Source: Seminavis robusta (lineage: Eukaryota; Bacillariophyta; Bacillariophyceae; Naviculales; Naviculaceae). Taken from it: 40,955 nucleotides of DNA. Below, one piece after another: positions 39,587 through 40,955 of the stretch. A model generated the notes under the pieces. That model made no database searches. It was not told the origin of the DNA and saw only the letters and a program-made list of their open reading frames with translations. The DNA lies in NCBI GenBank assembly GCA_903772945.1, contig CAICTM010000976.1:1-40955 (forward strand), read 5' to 3'. A program made the position numbers and the translations under genes. Each line of letters starts with the position of its first letter. Positions within the stretch are counted from its first letter, which is position 1.

Positions 39587-39720
39587 TGTTGATTAAACAC
39601 TAGAGAGACTGTTTGGCCATGGTGAGCTATTTTAAAGTCAGTCTAAAAAAAAAAGTGAGGAATCGCTTTTGGTGGTCCAGTCGATTTCGAATTTCAGTCC
39701 CGGATACTCATGACTCAACA
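39587..39720 (-). repeat. 5' LTR of the Copia element
   Basis: 134 bp, differing at one base from 32623-32756. Its outer end directly abuts the CTTTC duplication at 39721. Confidence 0.93.
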
Positions 39721-39725
39721 CTTTC
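39721..39725. repeat. Target site duplication (CTTTC), right
   Basis: Matches 32618-32622 exactly. It lies within the host coding sequence (Glu-Arg codons of the restored gene). Confidence 0.92.
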
Positions 39726-40025
39726 CTCCTTCGAAAGCATAAACAAGGATGGGTCTAGCTGCAGGTGGAACTCCTCTGTGGCTTTAAGTTTGACATCCTC
39801 TTCTTCATCCGTTTTCATGGCGCCTTTTGTCATCTTCTTACTATTATGTGCTGGCTTGACTTCCATATTGGTAGCGCTAGCGGGGTGGGAAGCGGACAAA
39901 GCTGCCATGTTGTCCGCAGCCGTTGGTGAGGACATTCTTCCTTGTAGTACCCTTCCCTCAGGTTCTAGGCCTCTTCGACCTGGTGCTGTTATGTTGTTTC
40001 CACCATTGTCCGATGCTCGAATCAT
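39721..40025 (-). pseudogene. 5' part of the CRAL-TRIO gene split by the Copia element
   Basis: About the first 102 codons of the host gene, from Met at 40025. The sequence is low-complexity and polar (MSSPTAADNMAALSASHPAS, then MKTDEEEDVKLKATEEFHLQL), ending DPSLFMLSKEE at the insertion. Across the empty site the frame continues as RDSAVNVKESIECLPDLDNL, into the N-terminal helical part of the Sec14-like domain. With the element present, the frame runs a few codons into the LTR (SVES) and stops, so only a truncated protein without the lipid-binding domain could be made. An allele without the insertion may exist. Met at 39935 is an alternative start. Confidence 0.8.
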
Positions 40026-40401
40026 GGTTTGGCTGATGGTTTGGCTGAGTAGTAAGGGGTGTTGATCTCAAGGTGTGAGTTCACATCCAGCAAAAACAAT
40101 TGTGCCACTGAATAAAATCCTCTTCACCTGAGATCGTAACTTTTGTTTATGCGTCCTTGTACCGAACGCGCGAAGGAAAACATCCAATAATCACTATACA
40201 GGTAGTCTACACTGTTTACATAATAAATAAATAAATAAATAAATAAATAACTACATACATACATGTAGATAACTCAGTGGTACCGTCACGATTCATGACT
40301 TACTACAATCCTACGTGAGTCATTACTGCATTCTCCAAAATTCCTCTCCTTTTGCGGTTCCTTTTCACTTGGAGGGAATCTGCGAGTAAATCCGGGAAGC
40401 A
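40026..40401. other. Upstream region of the CRAL-TRIO gene with AAAT microsatellite
   Basis: Probably contains the promoter of the minus-strand CRAL-TRIO gene. An AATA tetranucleotide run lies at 40222-40250, followed by ACAT repeats at 40253-40264. No gene is seen. Confidence 0.5.
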
Positions 40402-40831
40402 TGAGCGTCCCTCAATCGTGGGTGATGGAGAAACCGACCCTAAATCCGACCCTAAATCTTTGAAACCCGTCCCTAAATCTATTGGAGAATAGGGTCGGGT
40501 TGGAAACCCGACCCAAAATCGAAATCCGACCCTAAATTAGGGTCGGTTTTTCAGAAACCGTCCCTATTTTTAGGGTCGGTTTTGAAACCCGACCCTAAAT
40601 TAGGGTCGGATTTCAATGTATTTACCATTCAGTCCCGTTTCTTTTTAGGGACAGTTTTCAAACCCGACCCTAAATCAAAATCCGACCCTAAATTAGGGAC
40701 GGTTTTTCAGAAACCGTCCCTATTTTGAGGGTCGGTTTTGAAACCCGACCCTAAAGGGAATCCGTCCCTAAATCCGTCCCTAAATTAGGGTCGTTTCAGA
40801 TTTAACTTCATACACGATTGAGGAACGCTCA
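40402..40831. mobile_element. Foldback/MITE-like element of CCGACCCTAAAT units
   Basis: Terminal inverted repeats of 19 bp with one mismatch: TGAGCGTCCCTCAATCGTG at 40402-40420, and its complement with C/T change at 40813-40831. The inside consists of CCGACCCTAAAT units in both orientations, making palindromes such as CCGACCCTAA-A-TTAGGGTCGG. A 78-bp block at 40522-40599 is repeated at 40678-40755. No coding capacity. No clear target duplication. Confidence 0.72.
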
Positions 40832-40854
40832 AGGGAATCCCTGCGGGATTCCCT
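40832..40854. repeat. Perfect 10-bp hairpin next to the foldback element
   Basis: AGGGAATCCC and GGGATTCCCT flank a TGC loop, immediately outside the right terminal repeat. A related AGGGAATCTGCG lies 30 bp outside the left end (about 40373). It may be part of the insertion target or a terminator-like fold. Confidence 0.6.
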
Positions 40855-40955
40855 GGTTCCGCCTCAGCTGGTTCTGCTACTGGAGATGACAATGGTGCAG
40901 TGCAACTACAGCACGTACTATGCACTACCATTCCTGGGTACACCTAAATGTATTA

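Larger units (their letters stand above)
32623..39720 (-). mobile_element. Ty1/Copia-type LTR retrotransposon, defective but recent
   Basis: A 7,098-bp element in minus orientation with 134-bp LTRs, TGTTGA/TCAACA ends and a CTTTC target duplication. Reading from right to left it carries the 5' LTR, a leader with a CRE-like array, Gag with zinc knuckle, a protease-like region, integrase, an acidic linker, an antisense insert in place of reverse transcriptase, RNase H, a purine-rich tract and the 3' LTR. The order protease-integrase-RT-RNase H is Copia. Breaks include frame shifts near 38,845, 35,745 and 33,566 and the missing RT core, so it cannot move on its own now. The LTRs differ at one base, which points to recent insertion, possibly with enzymes supplied by another copy. 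It interrupts a CRAL-TRIO gene. Confidence 0.93.

Noticed and set aside
39388..39600. Small minus-strand frame next to the 5' LTR
   Set aside because: It lies in the element leader, overlaps the LTR edge and has no recognisable protein character.
40430..40800. Interstitial telomere repeat, because CCCTAAA recurs many times
   Set aside because: The CCCTAAA cores are separated by CCGA or CCGT and occur in both orientations inside terminal inverted repeats, unlike a tandem telomere tract.

Overview
The window looks like nuclear DNA of a diatom, most likely a raphid pennate such as Seminavis or a relative. This is inferred from gene content and not from a database match. The evidence is short GT-AG introns (about 80-270 bp), secreted or membrane proteins with EGF, FN3, VWD and chitin-binding-like modules, a rhodanese protein with a diatom plastid-type presequence (signal peptide cleaving before Phe), a long CPWDE-type ankyrin-like repeat gene, a Crinkler-type N-terminal domain, and a Copia retrotransposon. 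Short CTAGCTAG and GTACCGG runs are scattered between genes.

Layout. 1-2.1 kb holds a frame-broken relic gene. 2.3-2.8 kb encodes a small secreted FN3 protein. 2.8-5.6 kb is mostly non-coding, with a weak minus-strand coding relic. 5.65-9.07 kb encodes a five-exon, multi-pass membrane protein with seven EGF-like modules (1003 aa). 9.67-12.63 kb encodes a secreted chitin-binding-like plus VWD protein whose reading frame is broken by one base. 13.6-15.4 kb encodes a 612-aa protein with 16 perfectly phased 27-residue repeats. 16.0-18.1 kb (minus strand) encodes a probable plastid rhodanese with a long low-complexity tail. 19.9-20.7 kb encodes an intact CRAL-TRIO (Sec14-like) protein. 21.8-22.1 kb is a foldback element. 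22.3-24.7 kb is a decayed secreted LRR gene. 26.06-27.45 kb encodes a SAM-like plus C2H2 zinc-finger protein. 28.14-28.27 kb carries two identical hairpin repeats. 28.47-28.56 kb is tRNA-Leu(CAA), minus strand. 30.0-31.4 kb (minus) encodes a three-exon protein with a Crinkler-type N-terminus, an AT-hook and a Cys-rich finger.

31.76-40.03 kb is a second CRAL-TRIO gene (minus) split by a 7,098-bp Copia element at 32623-39720. The element has 134-bp LTRs differing at one base and a CTTTC target duplication. Removing the element and one CTTTC copy gives a single 353-codon frame. The element encodes Gag, protease-like and integrase regions, and RNase H. Where its reverse transcriptase should be lies about 1.7 kb in the opposite orientation, with the decayed remains of an unrelated YADD-type reverse transcriptase. 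Its leader carries a 13-bp-phased array of TGACGTCA (CRE/bZIP-type) sites. The last 0.9 kb holds a second foldback element built of CCGACCCTAAAT units.

The genes do not form an operon or an obvious pathway. Several encode cell-surface or secreted proteins. The strongest signals lie in the mobile DNA: a very young, defective, chimeric Copia insertion inside a lipid-transfer-type gene, its CRE array, and two architecturally similar foldback elements.
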